From positions 496,001 through 560,000 of the forward strand of contig OY970234.1 of NCBI GenBank assembly GCA_963714125.1: a stretch of DNA of 64,000 nt. Direction: 5' to 3'. A program made the position numbers and the translations under genes. This document shows, piece after piece, positions 54,671 through 63,845 of this stretch (its first letter is position 1; the number at the start of each line of letters is the position of its first letter). The notes beneath the pieces were generated by a model, which saw only the letters and a program-made list of their open reading frames with translations, did no database searches and was not told the origin of the DNA. Source of the stretch: CAWCAW01 sp963714125. Its GTDB lineage: Bacteria > Actinomycetota > Acidimicrobiia > Acidimicrobiales > UBA8190.

Positions 54671-56383
54671 GTGGATTCCTCAAGTTCTAACGCGGGCCGC
54701 TTGAGCTCAGGACCACTCCACAGCATTGCCATCTTCATCTGGCGCTACGCCAGGTCTGTCCCCGTGCCTTGGTATGCCGGATTGGTGGCGCTGGGTATCG
54801 GCTGCTACCAGCTCAGTCTCCCTCACGTCCTGACCGGCGTGCTCGGTTGGAGCGAGGGCTATGACGACGGGGTGTACGCGGGGATATCCTTTTTGTTCGT
54901 CCACGGGGTCCTGCCCTACCGGGACTTCGGCTGGGCGGAGCCTCCGGGTATCGCCTACTTGCTGGCACCGTTTTCCGGCATTGGTGTGCTGACCAGCTCA
55001 GCAACAGCCCTGGTCCTCGACCGCTGTCTCACCGTCTTGACGGTGTCGGCCAACGCGGTTTTGGCCGGGATGCTTTTGCGTCGTTCGGGGCGCCTGTGCG
55101 CGGCCGTAGCGTCGTTCTCATTGGCCCTCTGGCCCCTGGCGGTATCTGTGCGACCGGAGGTAGAGCTCGAGCCCTACCTCGTATTCTTCGTGCTCCTTGG
55201 CGCCTTGGTGCTCTTCGGAGGAGTCGATGAGCCGAGCCGACGCCGAGTAATCGTCGCTGGCCTGCTTTTCGGGTTCGCGGTGATCGTCAAGCTGTGGGCG
55301 GTGATGCCTGTGGCAGCGGTGCTGCTCGTCTGGCTCCCACGGTGGAGGCGTGACCTCAAGTGGCTGGTGGTGGGTCTGGTTGGCGGAGCGGTCGTCCCCA
55401 GCGTGCCCTTTCTGGTGGCAGCGCCGGGGCCGTTCATCCGCGACGTGGTGCTGGATCAACTGGCGAGACAGAACCCTTACGCGGCAACGACGTTAGGGGA
55501 TCGGCTGCTGCTGATCTTCGGAGCCACCGGCTTGCCCGCCTACCGGGCGGTCGCGTCCGCGTCGATGGGAGTGTTTCAGCTGTCTCAGTGGATCGCCGGG
55601 GGCGCCTTCGCCTTGGTCGTCGCCATATCCCTGTACGCCTACGGAAGGAACCGGCGCAAGAGAAGCAGGGTCGAGTGGTTCGTATTGGCCGCCGCCATCA
55701 TTACGTTCGTCGGCATGTTCGTGTCGCCTGTGTTGGTCGACCATTACGCCTACTTTCCGGCGGCGATGCTGGCACCATTGGTGGGGCTTTGTGTCGGCTA
55801 CGCCCGAGAGATCGTCTCCGATCTACGACGGCGTCCCGCTTCACCGCAACGCCCGTCACGGCGACTTCTCGGGTTCCCTCGTCAAGTAGTCATCGGTGTG
55901 GGAGTTGGTCTAGCGGTTGCTCTCGTTGCCTTTTTGGTTCAGCAAGACACGACTTTTTCCGCCGACTACTTTTCCGAGGCGTTGGCAGCGCCCCCACTTG
56001 CCCATTACGTCCCGGCCGGGGCGTGCATCATCTCCGACTTCCCTGCCGACACGATGGCCGCGGGGGTCTTCACTCCCTCCCAACCGGGCTGCCCGGTGGC
56101 GATCGATCCATACAGCATGTACTTGGAAAGCGATGACGGGTATCCGCCTCACCTGAGCCCTCCCGCTTACCCGGTCCAGTTCGAACAACTGTGGTTCTCG
56201 TATCTCAAACAGGCCCAGTATGTGGAACTGCGCTTTCCTGAAAGCGACTTCTTTCCCTGGGCTCAGTATTCGTTCACCTGGTTCTCGCGGAATTACCGCC
56301 TGATTGCTCAATTCCGAACCGTGTACGCCAAGCCCTTCATCGACAGCTACAAGACCTCCTATCTCTACGAGAGAATCGGGTGA
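54671..56383 (+). CDS. GT-C membrane glycosyltransferase-like protein
   Basis: 570 residues from a GTG at 54671. Around 10 to 12 hydrophobic segments are present. The first extracytoplasmic loop, EGYDDGVYAGISFLFVHG followed by PYRDFGWAEPPGIAYLL, has the acidic D-D motif and PYRDF pattern of GT-C enzymes such as ArnT/PMT and DUF2029 relatives, which use polyprenyl-linked sugars. After the last helix (VVIGVGVGLAVALVAFLVQQ) there is an extracytoplasmic domain of about 140 residues. It lies between two inverted copies of the radical SAM gene, so an envelope-glycan role is likely for the island. Confidence 0.75.
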   Translation: MDSSSSNAGRLSSGPLHSIAIFIWRYARSVPVPWYAGLVALGIGCYQLSLPHVLTGVLGWSEGYDDGVYAGISFLFVHGVLPYRDFGWAEPPGIAYLLAPFSGIGVLTSSATALVLDRCLTVLTVSANAVLAGMLLRRSGRLCAAVASFSLALWPLAVSVRPEVELEPYLVFFVLLGALVLFGGVDEPSRRRVIVAGLLFGFAVIVKLWAVMPVAAVLLVWLPRWRRDLKWLVVGLVGGAVVPSVPFLVAAPGPFIRDVVLDQLARQNPYAATTLGDRLLLIFGATGLPAYRAVASASMGVFQLSQWIAGGAFALVVAISLYAYGRNRRKRSRVEWFVLAAAIITFVGMFVSPVLVDHYAYFPAAMLAPLVGLCVGYAREIVSDLRRRPASPQRPSRRLLGFPRQVVIGVGVGLAVALVAFLVQQDTTFSADYFSEALAAPPLAHYVPAGACIISDFPADTMAAGVFTPSQPGCPVAIDPYSMYLESDDGYPPHLSPPAYPVQFEQLWFSYLKQAQYVELRFPESDFFPWAQYSFTWFSRNYRLIAQFRTVYAKPFIDSYKTSYLYERIG

Positions 56384-56498
56384 CGGGCCTCATCATTGCC
56401 AAACCCTGTGCACCGAGCAGGTGATCAGGAGGCGCTACGGCTGGGCCAAACAACCTGGATATCCATGCCAGCACCATCGTCACATCTCGGCTGGAGGA

Positions 56499-58286
56499 TC
56501 AGCTCCCCACCTTGACCGGGATGCGGCGTCGGGCGCCGTGTTCGGCCTTCAACGGCATGATCACATTGATCTCATGCAGCTTTCGAGTGTCGGCGGGTGC
56601 CGGCGTGTGGACGCCGTCGCGGATGTTCTTCTCACGGACCTGGCGGTAGATGTCGTCCCAATGCTCGAAGAGCCTTCTCTCGTCAGCCCTTGGTATCCAG
56701 CCACGCTTGAGTTTGCACTTGGCTGTATTGATGCCGGTGACAACGCCGTAACGGAGCGCTGTCTGCATCCTCCTCTCGTCGCCACCTTTTTTCCGTAGGC
56801 GGATCAGTGAACCCCACAACTGAGATGCCAGGCTCGTCGATGCCTCCACACCCCGACGGCTCCGGTAGAAGTGCCGGTACATCCGGTACTTCCATGCGGT
56901 GAGCTTCGGAATGGAGAAGTGCTCGTTGTAGGTCGATGTCGGATACAGCGTGGTGGAGGACAAGATATGGCGGAAGTACTTCCGGTTGATGACGATCTTT
57001 CCGTTGTCGTACAGGCTGTCGAACATCTGTGTCCCCGGCAGCGCCATGTAGAAGGAGATCCCGATGTCGGTGATTCCTATCTTGGCCATGGCATCGAGGA
57101 AGGGGAGGTTTTCGCGCAAACTGTCTTCGGTGTCGTGCGGAAACCCGATCACCATGAAAACCGAGGCGTGGAGGCCCTCCGCCACTGTCTCGCGCATACT
57201 CTGGAAGAGGCGATCAGTCTTCATCTTCTTCTTGATGAGGCGCCGCGTCTCCTCGGATCCCGACTCCGGGGCGTAGGCCATGTTGGTCATGCCAGTGCGC
57301 CGGAGCAGCTGGGCGACCTCGGCGTCGATCGCCTCGGTTCGTGTGCCCGTCGGCATCTGCCACGTGATGTGCAGGTCTCGATCGAGCAGCTCATGGCAGA
57401 AGTCGACGATCCACTCCCGTCGGATGATGGCGGTGAGGTCCTGGAAGGGAAAGTTCCGGGCCCCGAAGCGCTCGACGTAGTACTGGATCTCGTCGACGAC
57501 TTTCACCGGATGGCGCGGGATCCACCGCGGCGTCCACATATTCGGGGCCGAGCAATACGTGCATTGATACGGGCAACCGCGCGTGGCCAAGATGGGCACG
57601 GACTTGGTGGACGAGTAGAGGCCGCCAATCCATCGGTGCTCGTGATAGGTGTCCAGAGCGAACAGGTGCCAGGCGGGGTAGGCGATGGCATCGATCTCGG
57701 TGATGCGTTGACGACGCGGATTCACCACCACGTCGTCGCCCGATCGAAAGGCGATGCCCTCGACGTCGTCGAGGGGCTGCTTGGTGCGCAGCGCCCGGAG
57801 CAACTCAATGATCGTCTCTTCACCCTCGCCCAGCACGAGCACGTCGGCGGCGGAGGTGAGCAGGCAGAACTCGGTCATGGAGCTGACATGCTCGCCTCCG
57901 AGGATGACTGGCACGTCGGGGTGCCGCCGCTTGATGGCGTCGATGAGACTCACCGCGGACGGCCACTCGTGGGTGAAGACAACGGACATCCCGATGAACT
58001 CGACACCGCTTGGAATCCGTGCCGCGATCTCGTCGAAGGAGAGGCCGATCAGATAGCCCTTGTGGTAGCGACGAACGCTGTCAGGAGCCGAGGTGACGGC
58101 GTCGACTACGGCCACTCGTTCCCCCGCCGCCTCCAGGGCACCGGCGATGTAGGCCAGGCCCAGAGGCGGGGCGATCGTTACGCTGGCGATCCGGAACGTC
58201 TCCGCCGCAGGAGCTCGAACGAGGCAGACCGTTGCGGCGTCGGAAGGGGAGTCAAGGGCTCCGTTCGCATGGAATTCCTCGGCCAC
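56499..58286 (-). CDS. B12-binding-domain radical SAM protein, copy 2
   Basis: 595 residues, exactly the length of copy 1, from the GTG at 58286 (VAEEFHANGAL), where copies 1 and 3 have ATG. All landmarks are conserved: TIAPPLGLAYIAGALEAAGE, TRGCPYQCTYCSAPNMW with the three cluster Cys, MAYAPESGSEETRR and the basic C-terminus ending IPVKVGS. Most differences from copy 1 are scattered substitutions, concentrated around residues 455-530 (for example HILSSTTLYPTSTYNEHFSI). It is inverted relative to copy 1 and divergent from the AurF-like gene. Confidence 0.92.
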   Translation of the reverse strand: MAEEFHANGALDSPSDAATVCLVRAPAAETFRIASVTIAPPLGLAYIAGALEAAGERVAVVDAVTSAPDSVRRYHKGYLIGLSFDEIAARIPSGVEFIGMSVVFTHEWPSAVSLIDAIKRRHPDVPVILGGEHVSSMTEFCLLTSAADVLVLGEGEETIIELLRALRTKQPLDDVEGIAFRSGDDVVVNPRRQRITEIDAIAYPAWHLFALDTYHEHRWIGGLYSSTKSVPILATRGCPYQCTYCSAPNMWTPRWIPRHPVKVVDEIQYYVERFGARNFPFQDLTAIIRREWIVDFCHELLDRDLHITWQMPTGTRTEAIDAEVAQLLRRTGMTNMAYAPESGSEETRRLIKKKMKTDRLFQSMRETVAEGLHASVFMVIGFPHDTEDSLRENLPFLDAMAKIGITDIGISFYMALPGTQMFDSLYDNGKIVINRKYFRHILSSTTLYPTSTYNEHFSIPKLTAWKYRMYRHFYRSRRGVEASTSLASQLWGSLIRLRKKGGDERRMQTALRYGVVTGINTAKCKLKRGWIPRADERRLFEHWDDIYRQVREKNIRDGVHTPAPADTRKLHEINVIMPLKAEHGARRRIPVKVGS

Positions 58287-58346
58287 CTGCCCTCCCCCGG
58301 AGACGTCGTGGCTCCACCCGCTCGTGGACCTACGGCAGCCCCTCGT

Positions 58347-58396
58347 CCCTAGAACGCAGCATAGACGCGGCATAGAAGCACGTCACAGGGCGACGC
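58347..58396 (-). promoter_or_regulatory. Conserved leader block of radical SAM copy 2
   Basis: On the minus strand the two 11-bp units CTATGCCGCGT and CTATGCTGCGT occupy 58365-58375 and 58354-58364. Beyond this block the upstream sequence differs from copies 1 and 3, and the stretch between block and start codon has also diverged, so the block itself is the conserved part. Confidence 0.65.
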
Positions 58397-58483
58397 AAGG
58401 CCCGGCGATCGCTGGTGCAGCCGTGATTTGCCCATGGGTGAAGGGCTCGCCACGCGCCCGCAACTATCGATAGAACCTCATTG

Positions 58484-58511
58484 TTGACGGAAAACATCAA
58501 TTCGATAGACC
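58484..58511 (+). promoter_or_regulatory. Possible promoter of the AurF-like gene
   Basis: TTGACG (58484-58489), a 16-base spacer and TAGACC (58506-58511) resemble -35 and -10 boxes of a housekeeping promoter. The -10 box abuts the ATG at 58512, so translation would more likely start at the in-frame ATG at 58527. Confidence 0.3.
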
Positions 58512-59429
58512 ATGGTCGCTAGGACCATGATCGAAGACCGCATCAAACGCCTGTCAGCCGCCTCGGTGCGCCGAATCATCGAACCTGACAGCGAGGTGGT
58601 GGGAGCCGTCGGCTCGGAAATGGTCCTGCCTCGGGAGCTCCTGAGTGTATGGGGACTTGGCCTAGAGCTCAGCGACGAGCAATGGCGAAAGCTGGCGCGC
58701 GAGGAACTGGCTTCGATCCTCGACGCAGGGATCCGCTTCGAGTCGATGCTCATGGCTGGCTTTGGTCTGATGCTCGCTTATTACCAGGACCTCACCGATC
58801 CGAGGGTCAACTACATCCTCCACGAGATCGGCGAGGAGACCCGGCACTCCCGACTGTTCGCTCGATTGTTGGCGCAACTGGAGCCGTCCGCGGAGAACGT
58901 CTTCACCCGTGGCTTGTTGTGCCGACTCAATCGCTTGATCAGTCCCCGATTGCTCCAGATACAGGTTCTGTTCTGTCTCAAGGTGCTCACCGGTGAGGAG
59001 GGGCCCGATCTGATTTATAAGCGCGCCGCCGAGCACCCCCTCACCGATCCCTTCGTCCGCGAGGTGAGCCGATACCACCGCCTCGAAGAGGCACGCCATC
59101 TTTCTTTTGCTCGAATGCTGCTGCCGGAGCTATGGCAGAAGGCATCTTTTCCACAGCGACTGATCGTGCGCCTACTGGGCGCGGCCATCGTGGCGAGCGT
59201 GTTCGACAGCCTCGTCCAGCCTGGTGTGTACCGAACTGTCGGACTACCGGGCTGGCGCACGTGGAACGCTGTGCGCAAGAGCGACGCACGCCAAGAGATG
59301 CGTGCCGAGGTTTTGCGACCGGTCATGGAAGCTCTCCGAGCAGCAGGCGCCATCGGCCAGAACGGCCGCATTCCGCGCTCGTGGCGACGCATGTGTCGCG
59401 TCAACCAATTCGGGACCGTCCAAACCTGA
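58512..59429 (+). CDS. AurF-like diiron oxygenase
   Basis: 305 residues from the ATG at 58512 (or 300 from 58527). The ferritin-like core carries the carboxylate and His ligands of a diiron centre: FESMLMAGFG, YILHEIGEETRHSRLFARLL and RYHRLEEARHLSFARMLL. This E-(x)n-E-E-x-R-H arrangement and the length match the AurF family (p-aminobenzoate N-oxygenase and relatives), which oxidise amines or other groups using O2. The basic C-terminus is poorly conserved. It stands between radical SAM copy 2 (divergent) and the SDR/GT2 pair; a tailoring role in the same product is inference. Confidence 0.78.
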   Translation: MVARTMIEDRIKRLSAASVRRIIEPDSEVVGAVGSEMVLPRELLSVWGLGLELSDEQWRKLAREELASILDAGIRFESMLMAGFGLMLAYYQDLTDPRVNYILHEIGEETRHSRLFARLLAQLEPSAENVFTRGLLCRLNRLISPRLLQIQVLFCLKVLTGEEGPDLIYKRAAEHPLTDPFVREVSRYHRLEEARHLSFARMLLPELWQKASFPQRLIVRLLGAAIVASVFDSLVQPGVYRTVGLPGWRTWNAVRKSDARQEMRAEVLRPVMEALRAAGAIGQNGRIPRSWRRMCRVNQFGTVQT

Positions 59430-59755
59430 GATGAAGCGCCGCAACACAGGATTTCCCGGGCTCGTTGCATTTCCTTGAGGTGAGGAGGCGATAAAGCGAG
59501 CCTCGTGAGCTGACTACCTGCGACGATTAGATGCGATTGCCTGTCGTCCCCTATCGGGCCATGGCTGCCGGTGGCTCCCTCTTCGGGACCAAGGGATGGG
59601 GCGTCGGCGGCCTCGCTAGGGTCCCGGGTCGGCTACTCATCTTGCTGCTTCCATTGCGCTAAAGCTGCACCTACTGGGACAATAGGCCAAGGGGAGTGCG
59701 GACCCTTGTTGCCGTGCAGGAGCGGCTGTGGCATTGCTTGAACTCGGGGGTGCAG
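59430..59755. other. Intergenic region
   Basis: About 325 bases between the AurF-like and SDR genes. A 43-codon open frame (59531-59662, MRLPVVPYRAMAAGG...) has no ribosome binding site that stands out and no family signature. No clear terminator or operator was seen. Confidence 0.5.
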
Positions 59756-60835
59756 ATGGAACCAGGAGCCATGGATACGAACGGACCATTGCCCGGCTCC
59801 CCAGTGGCACCACGAGGCTTCCAGGGAGTACGGGTACTGGTGACGGGAGGAGCATCGTTCATTGGCAGTCACCTCGTAGCTTTGCTCTGCGAGAGTGGTG
59901 CCAAGGTGACCGTTGCGGATGACTTCAGCAGCGGAAAGAGCGAGAACCTAACCGGGGTGATCCAAGACATTCTCGCCTTGGAGGGAGATCTCAGGGACCC
60001 GAGCTTCGCAGGGAAGGCCTGCGCCCAACAAGAACTCGTGTTCCATCTAGCAGCTTCACATGGCGGCCGTGGCTATATCGACACGCACCCAGTGGAATGC
60101 GTCAACAATGTGATGCTTGATCACCTCGTTTTCGCGGCTGCCGCCAGAGCGGGGACTCGGAAAGTCATCTATGCCAGCTCGGCATGTGTGTATCCGACGT
60201 CGCTTCAGGCGAGTACCACCGACCGACTCCTCCTCGCCGAGGAAGACGCGAACTTCGAAGAACCTGGTAAAGCCTTTGCTGACGGGGAATATGGTTGGGC
60301 CAAACTTATGGGGGAGCTCCAACTCCGAGCCTTCCACAAGCAGTATGGGCTCGACGCCGTCGCTTGCCGCGTGTTTAGCGCCTACGGGGAACGCGAGAAC
60401 GAGAGCCACTCCGTCATCGCTCTCATTGCCAAGGCGCTGGCGAAGCTCGACCCGTATCCCGTCTGGGGAGACGGAACTCAGACCAGGAATTTCACCTATG
60501 TGGCCGACACCGCCAAAGGCATGTTCCTGTCGGCCCTTGCCTGTACCGGCTTCGAGGTCATAAATATCGGTAGCTCAAACCATGTCGCCATCAATGAATT
60601 GATCGGTGAGATCTTTGAGATCATGGGATGGGCGCCATCGAAGGTGGATTACGAGTTGGATAAGCCGGTCGGAGTGTTGAGCCGGGCCGCCGATGTAACC
60701 AAGTCGAAGCGAGTCCTGGGCTGGCACCCCCAAACCCCACTAGACCTCGGACTATCGCGGACCATCAGCTGGTACGAGGGAGTGGCTACCACACAACGGC
60801 TGAGCAACCTCGATGCGCTGCTGGTCTCGCGCTGA
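59756..60835 (+). CDS. NAD-dependent sugar epimerase/dehydratase (extended SDR)
   Basis: 359 residues from the ATG at 59756, with gggggtg upstream; earlier in-frame starts to 59696 lack family homology. The NAD fold is VLVTGGASFIGSHLVALL with the Gly motif, and the catalytic Tyr-Lys pair is in EYGWAKLMGEL, with Ser in YASSACVYPT. DGTQTRNFTYVADTAKGMF and INIGSSNHVAINELIGEIF are typical of GDP- or UDP-sugar epimerases/dehydratases. It supplies a modified nucleotide sugar. The GT2 gene begins 6 bases after the stop, so they are one operon. Confidence 0.9.
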   Translation: MEPGAMDTNGPLPGSPVAPRGFQGVRVLVTGGASFIGSHLVALLCESGAKVTVADDFSSGKSENLTGVIQDILALEGDLRDPSFAGKACAQQELVFHLAASHGGRGYIDTHPVECVNNVMLDHLVFAAAARAGTRKVIYASSACVYPTSLQASTTDRLLLAEEDANFEEPGKAFADGEYGWAKLMGELQLRAFHKQYGLDAVACRVFSAYGERENESHSVIALIAKALAKLDPYPVWGDGTQTRNFTYVADTAKGMFLSALACTGFEVINIGSSNHVAINELIGEIFEIMGWAPSKVDYELDKPVGVLSRAADVTKSKRVLGWHPQTPLDLGLSRTISWYEGVATTQRLSNLDALLVSR

Positions 60836-60841
60836 TCGGTT

Positions 60842-61612
60842 ATGGGTGCGACGACCATCGACATCGTTTTGCCGGCGCACAACGAAGGCGGTGCCATAAA
60901 AGCTACTCTCACCGAATTCCACGACGTGGTCGCACGAAGCCGGGGCCTGTCAATTCGATTCATTGTCTGCGAGGACGGGTCCACCGATAACACTGTTGAA
61001 GTCGTGGAGGAACTGAGCAAGAAACTGCCCATCCATTTGATAACCACGGCGGAGCGGAAGGGCTACTCTCGAGCCGTCCTTGACGGGTTGCGCCATGCCT
61101 CCGCACCTCTCGTTGGCTTTATCGATTCGGACGGCCAGTGCGATCCCACAGACCTCTTTGCGTTGGTTGAAGCTGTCAACGAAGTCGATATGGCTATCGG
61201 GTATCGCAATCCCCGACGTGACCCGCTGTACCGGAAAATGATGTCGGGCGCTTTCAAGGTGGTCTACGAGACACTCTTTCCGGTTCGCCTCAAGGATCCG
61301 TCATGTCCATTCTTGGTTATACGCCGTTCAGCGCTCGACGATGTTCTCGCTGGACGGCCGGGGCTCCTCAAGGAAGGGTTCTGGTGGGAGTTCAACGCTC
61401 GCGCTCACGCCGCCGGCATCACCGTTCGCCAGCTACCAGTGACCCACCGCAAGCGCGTGGAAGGGGCCACCAAGGTCTATCGCCTTGGACGCATACCGAG
61501 CATCGCCAACGAACATTTGAAGGCACTCTTCGAGTTGCGGCGTGAGTTGCAGGCGCTGCCAGGGCCGGACCTCACGAAGTCCGACAGGTCCGAGACCGGG
61601 CCGACCAGATAA
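60842..61612 (+). CDS. GT2 glycosyltransferase (dolichol-phosphate-mannose-synthase-like)
   Basis: 256 residues. The GT-A fold begins IDIVLPAHNEGGAIKATLTE, with FIVCEDGSTDNTVEVVEEL, ERKGYSRAVLDGLRHA and the metal-binding region GFIDSDGQCDPTDLFAL. The order resembles polyprenyl-phosphate mannose/glucose synthases. The C-terminal residues HRKRVEGATKVYRLGRIPSI fit the same group. No transmembrane helices at the C-terminus, so it is probably the soluble type. It would provide lipid-linked sugar for the GT-C enzyme at 54671; that link is inferred from proximity. Confidence 0.88.
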   Translation: MGATTIDIVLPAHNEGGAIKATLTEFHDVVARSRGLSIRFIVCEDGSTDNTVEVVEELSKKLPIHLITTAERKGYSRAVLDGLRHASAPLVGFIDSDGQCDPTDLFALVEAVNEVDMAIGYRNPRRDPLYRKMMSGAFKVVYETLFPVRLKDPSCPFLVIRRSALDDVLAGRPGLLKEGFWWEFNARAHAAGITVRQLPVTHRKRVEGATKVYRLGRIPSIANEHLKALFELRRELQALPGPDLTKSDRSETGPTR

Positions 61613-61864
61613 CCGAGCTGGATTCAATATCTGGGTTCCGAGCGACGACATGCTTCGAGTTGCCAGCGCGATCCCCGAAGAGTGGGAGCGATTCAACCGG
61701 GGTGCTGGTCTGAACGTCATATCCGATCCAGACGCCTCGGCGCCCTCTCCGTCTGTGCGAATGGCAGGGCATTCTTTTCAGCTTCACCTGGTGGCGCTAC
61801 CGACGGACGTCCGGCTGGGTCCGCCGTCACCGACCTTGCCCACGCGGGCGTTCGCGGGTCGGAT

Positions 61865-63667
61865 CTATTCCGTGCCCGTGGCTACCCCCACCTTGACAGG
61901 GATGCGGCGACGGGCGCCGTGCTCGGCTTTCAAGGGCATGATGACGTTGATCTCATGGAGCTGACGAGTGTCGGCGGGTGCCGGCGTGTGAACGCCGTCG
62001 CGAACGTTCTTTTCGCGGATCTGGCGGTAGGTGTCGTCCCAATGCTTGAAGAGCCGTCTTTCGTCAGCCCGTGACATCCAGCCACGCTTCAGCTTGCACT
62101 TGGCTGTGTTGATGCCGGTGACAACGCCGTAGCGGAACGCCGTCTGGATCTTCCTCTCGTCGCCACCCTTCCCACGGACGCGTTTCAGCGAACCCCACAT
62201 CTGAGAAGCCAGGCCCGCCGATGCCTCCGCGCTGCGGCGGCGCCGGTAGAAGTGCCGGAACATCCGGTACTTCCAAGCCATGAGCGCAAGCTTGGAGAGG
62301 CGCTCGTTGTAGGTCGATGTCGGATACAGCGTGGTGGCGGCCAAGATGTGGCGGAAGTACTTCCGGTTGATGACGATCTTTCCGTTGTCGTACAGGCTGT
62401 CGAACATCTGGGTCCCCGGCAGCGCCATGTAGAAAGACACCCCGATGTCGGTGATTCCTATGTCGGCGATGGCGTCGAGGAACGGGAGGTTTTCGCGCAA
62501 TTGGTCTTCGGTGTCGTGCGGAAACCCGATCACCATGAAGACCGAGGCGTGGAGTCCCTCCGCCACTGTCTCGCGCATGCTCTGGAAAAGCCGATCGGTC
62601 TTCATCTTCTTCTTGATGAGGCGCCGGGTCTCCTCGGATCCCGACTCCGGGGCATACGCCATACTGATCAAGCCCGTGCGCTTGAGCAGCTGGGCGACCT
62701 CAGCGTCGATCGCTTCGGTGCGTGTGCCGGTCGGCATCTGCCACGTGATCTGTAGGTCGCGATCGAGCAGCTCATTACAGAAGTCGACGATCCACTCCCG
62801 TCGGATGATGGCGGTGAGGTCCTGGAAGGGAAAGTTCCGGGCCCCGAAGCGCTCGACGTAGTACTGGATCTCGTCGACGACTTTCACCGGATGGCGCGGG
62901 ATCCACCGTGGCGTCCACATATTCGGGGCCGAGCAGTAGGTGCACTGATAGGGGCAACCCCGTGTGGCCAAGATGGGCACGGACTTGGTGGACGAATACA
63001 GGCCGCCAATCCACCGGTGCTCGTGATACGTGTCCAGCGCGAAGAGGTGCCAGGCGGGGTAGGCGATGGCATCGATCTCGGTGATGCGTTGACGACGCGG
63101 ATTCACCACCACGTCGTCGCCCGAGCGATAGGCGATGCCCTCGATGTCGTCGAGGGGCTTCTTGGTGCGCAGCGCATGGAGCAATTCGATGATCGTCTCT
63201 TCACCCTCGCCCAGCACGAGCACGTCGGCGGCGGAGGTGAGCAGGCAGAACTCGGTCATCGAGCTGACGTGCTCGCCTCCGAGGATGACCGGCACGTCGG
63301 GGTGGCGTTGCTTGATGGCGTCGATGAGACACACCGAGGCCGGCCACTCATGAGTGAAGAGAACCGAGATCCCGATGAACTCGACACCGTTCGGGATCCG
63401 GGCCGCGATCTCGTCGAAGGAAAGGCCGATCAGATAGCCCTTGTGGTAGCGACGGACGCTGTCCGGAGCCGAGGCGACGGCGTCGACCACGGCCACTCGT
63501 TCCCCCGCCGCCTCCAGGGCACCGGCGATGTAGGCCAGGCCCAGAGGCGGAGCGATCGTTATGCTGGTGAACCGGAAGGTCTCCGCCGCCGGAGCTCGAA
63601 CGAGGCAGACCGTCGGCGCGTCGGAAAGCAAGTCAAGGGCTCCGTTCGCATGGAATTCCGCCGCCAT
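61865..63667 (-). CDS. B12-binding-domain radical SAM protein, copy 3
   Basis: 600 residues from the ATG at 63667 (MAAEFHAN), with gggggaaggc upstream. Cobalamin-binding-like and radical SAM domains are as in copy 1, including CPYQCTYC. The C-terminus runs on past the copy 1 end as KVGVATGTE and then stops. DNA beyond this stop remains alignable with the longer tail of copy 4, which indicates a premature stop. Residues about 450-510 (YNERLSKLALMAWKYRMFRH, KRVRGKGG) are the most divergent part relative to copies 1 and 2. Confidence 0.92.
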   Translation of the reverse strand: MAAEFHANGALDLLSDAPTVCLVRAPAAETFRFTSITIAPPLGLAYIAGALEAAGERVAVVDAVASAPDSVRRYHKGYLIGLSFDEIAARIPNGVEFIGISVLFTHEWPASVCLIDAIKQRHPDVPVILGGEHVSSMTEFCLLTSAADVLVLGEGEETIIELLHALRTKKPLDDIEGIAYRSGDDVVVNPRRQRITEIDAIAYPAWHLFALDTYHEHRWIGGLYSSTKSVPILATRGCPYQCTYCSAPNMWTPRWIPRHPVKVVDEIQYYVERFGARNFPFQDLTAIIRREWIVDFCNELLDRDLQITWQMPTGTRTEAIDAEVAQLLKRTGLISMAYAPESGSEETRRLIKKKMKTDRLFQSMRETVAEGLHASVFMVIGFPHDTEDQLRENLPFLDAIADIGITDIGVSFYMALPGTQMFDSLYDNGKIVINRKYFRHILAATTLYPTSTYNERLSKLALMAWKYRMFRHFYRRRRSAEASAGLASQMWGSLKRVRGKGGDERKIQTAFRYGVVTGINTAKCKLKRGWMSRADERRLFKHWDDTYRQIREKNVRDGVHTPAPADTRQLHEINVIMPLKAEHGARRRIPVKVGVATGTE

Positions 63668-63716
63668 CTGCCTTCCCCCCAGAGACATTGGGTAACACCC
63701 TTCTCCTGATCCCTGT

Positions 63717-63766
63717 CCCTATAACGCAGCATAGACGCGGCATAGAAGCACGTCACAGGGCGACGC
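63717..63766 (-). promoter_or_regulatory. Conserved leader block of radical SAM copy 3
   Basis: On the minus strand the two 11-bp units lie at 63735-63745 and 63724-63734. The surrounding leader, including GAGCTCAGCC at 63781-63790 and the ribosome binding region, is nearly the same as that of copy 1. Confidence 0.65.
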
Positions 63767-63845
63767 AGATGCTCCGAGTTGGCTGAGCTCAACGTTCGCC
63801 CGCGAAGACCATTCCTGTCACCACATTCTTCGGCCGCGGACTGCT

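Noticed and set aside
56871..58352. 493-codon plus-strand frame opposite radical SAM copy 2, with similar frames opposite copies 1 and 3
   Set aside because: It recurs because the copies are homologous. The composition is that of a shadow frame in high-GC DNA, and the minus-strand gene has clear radical SAM motifs.
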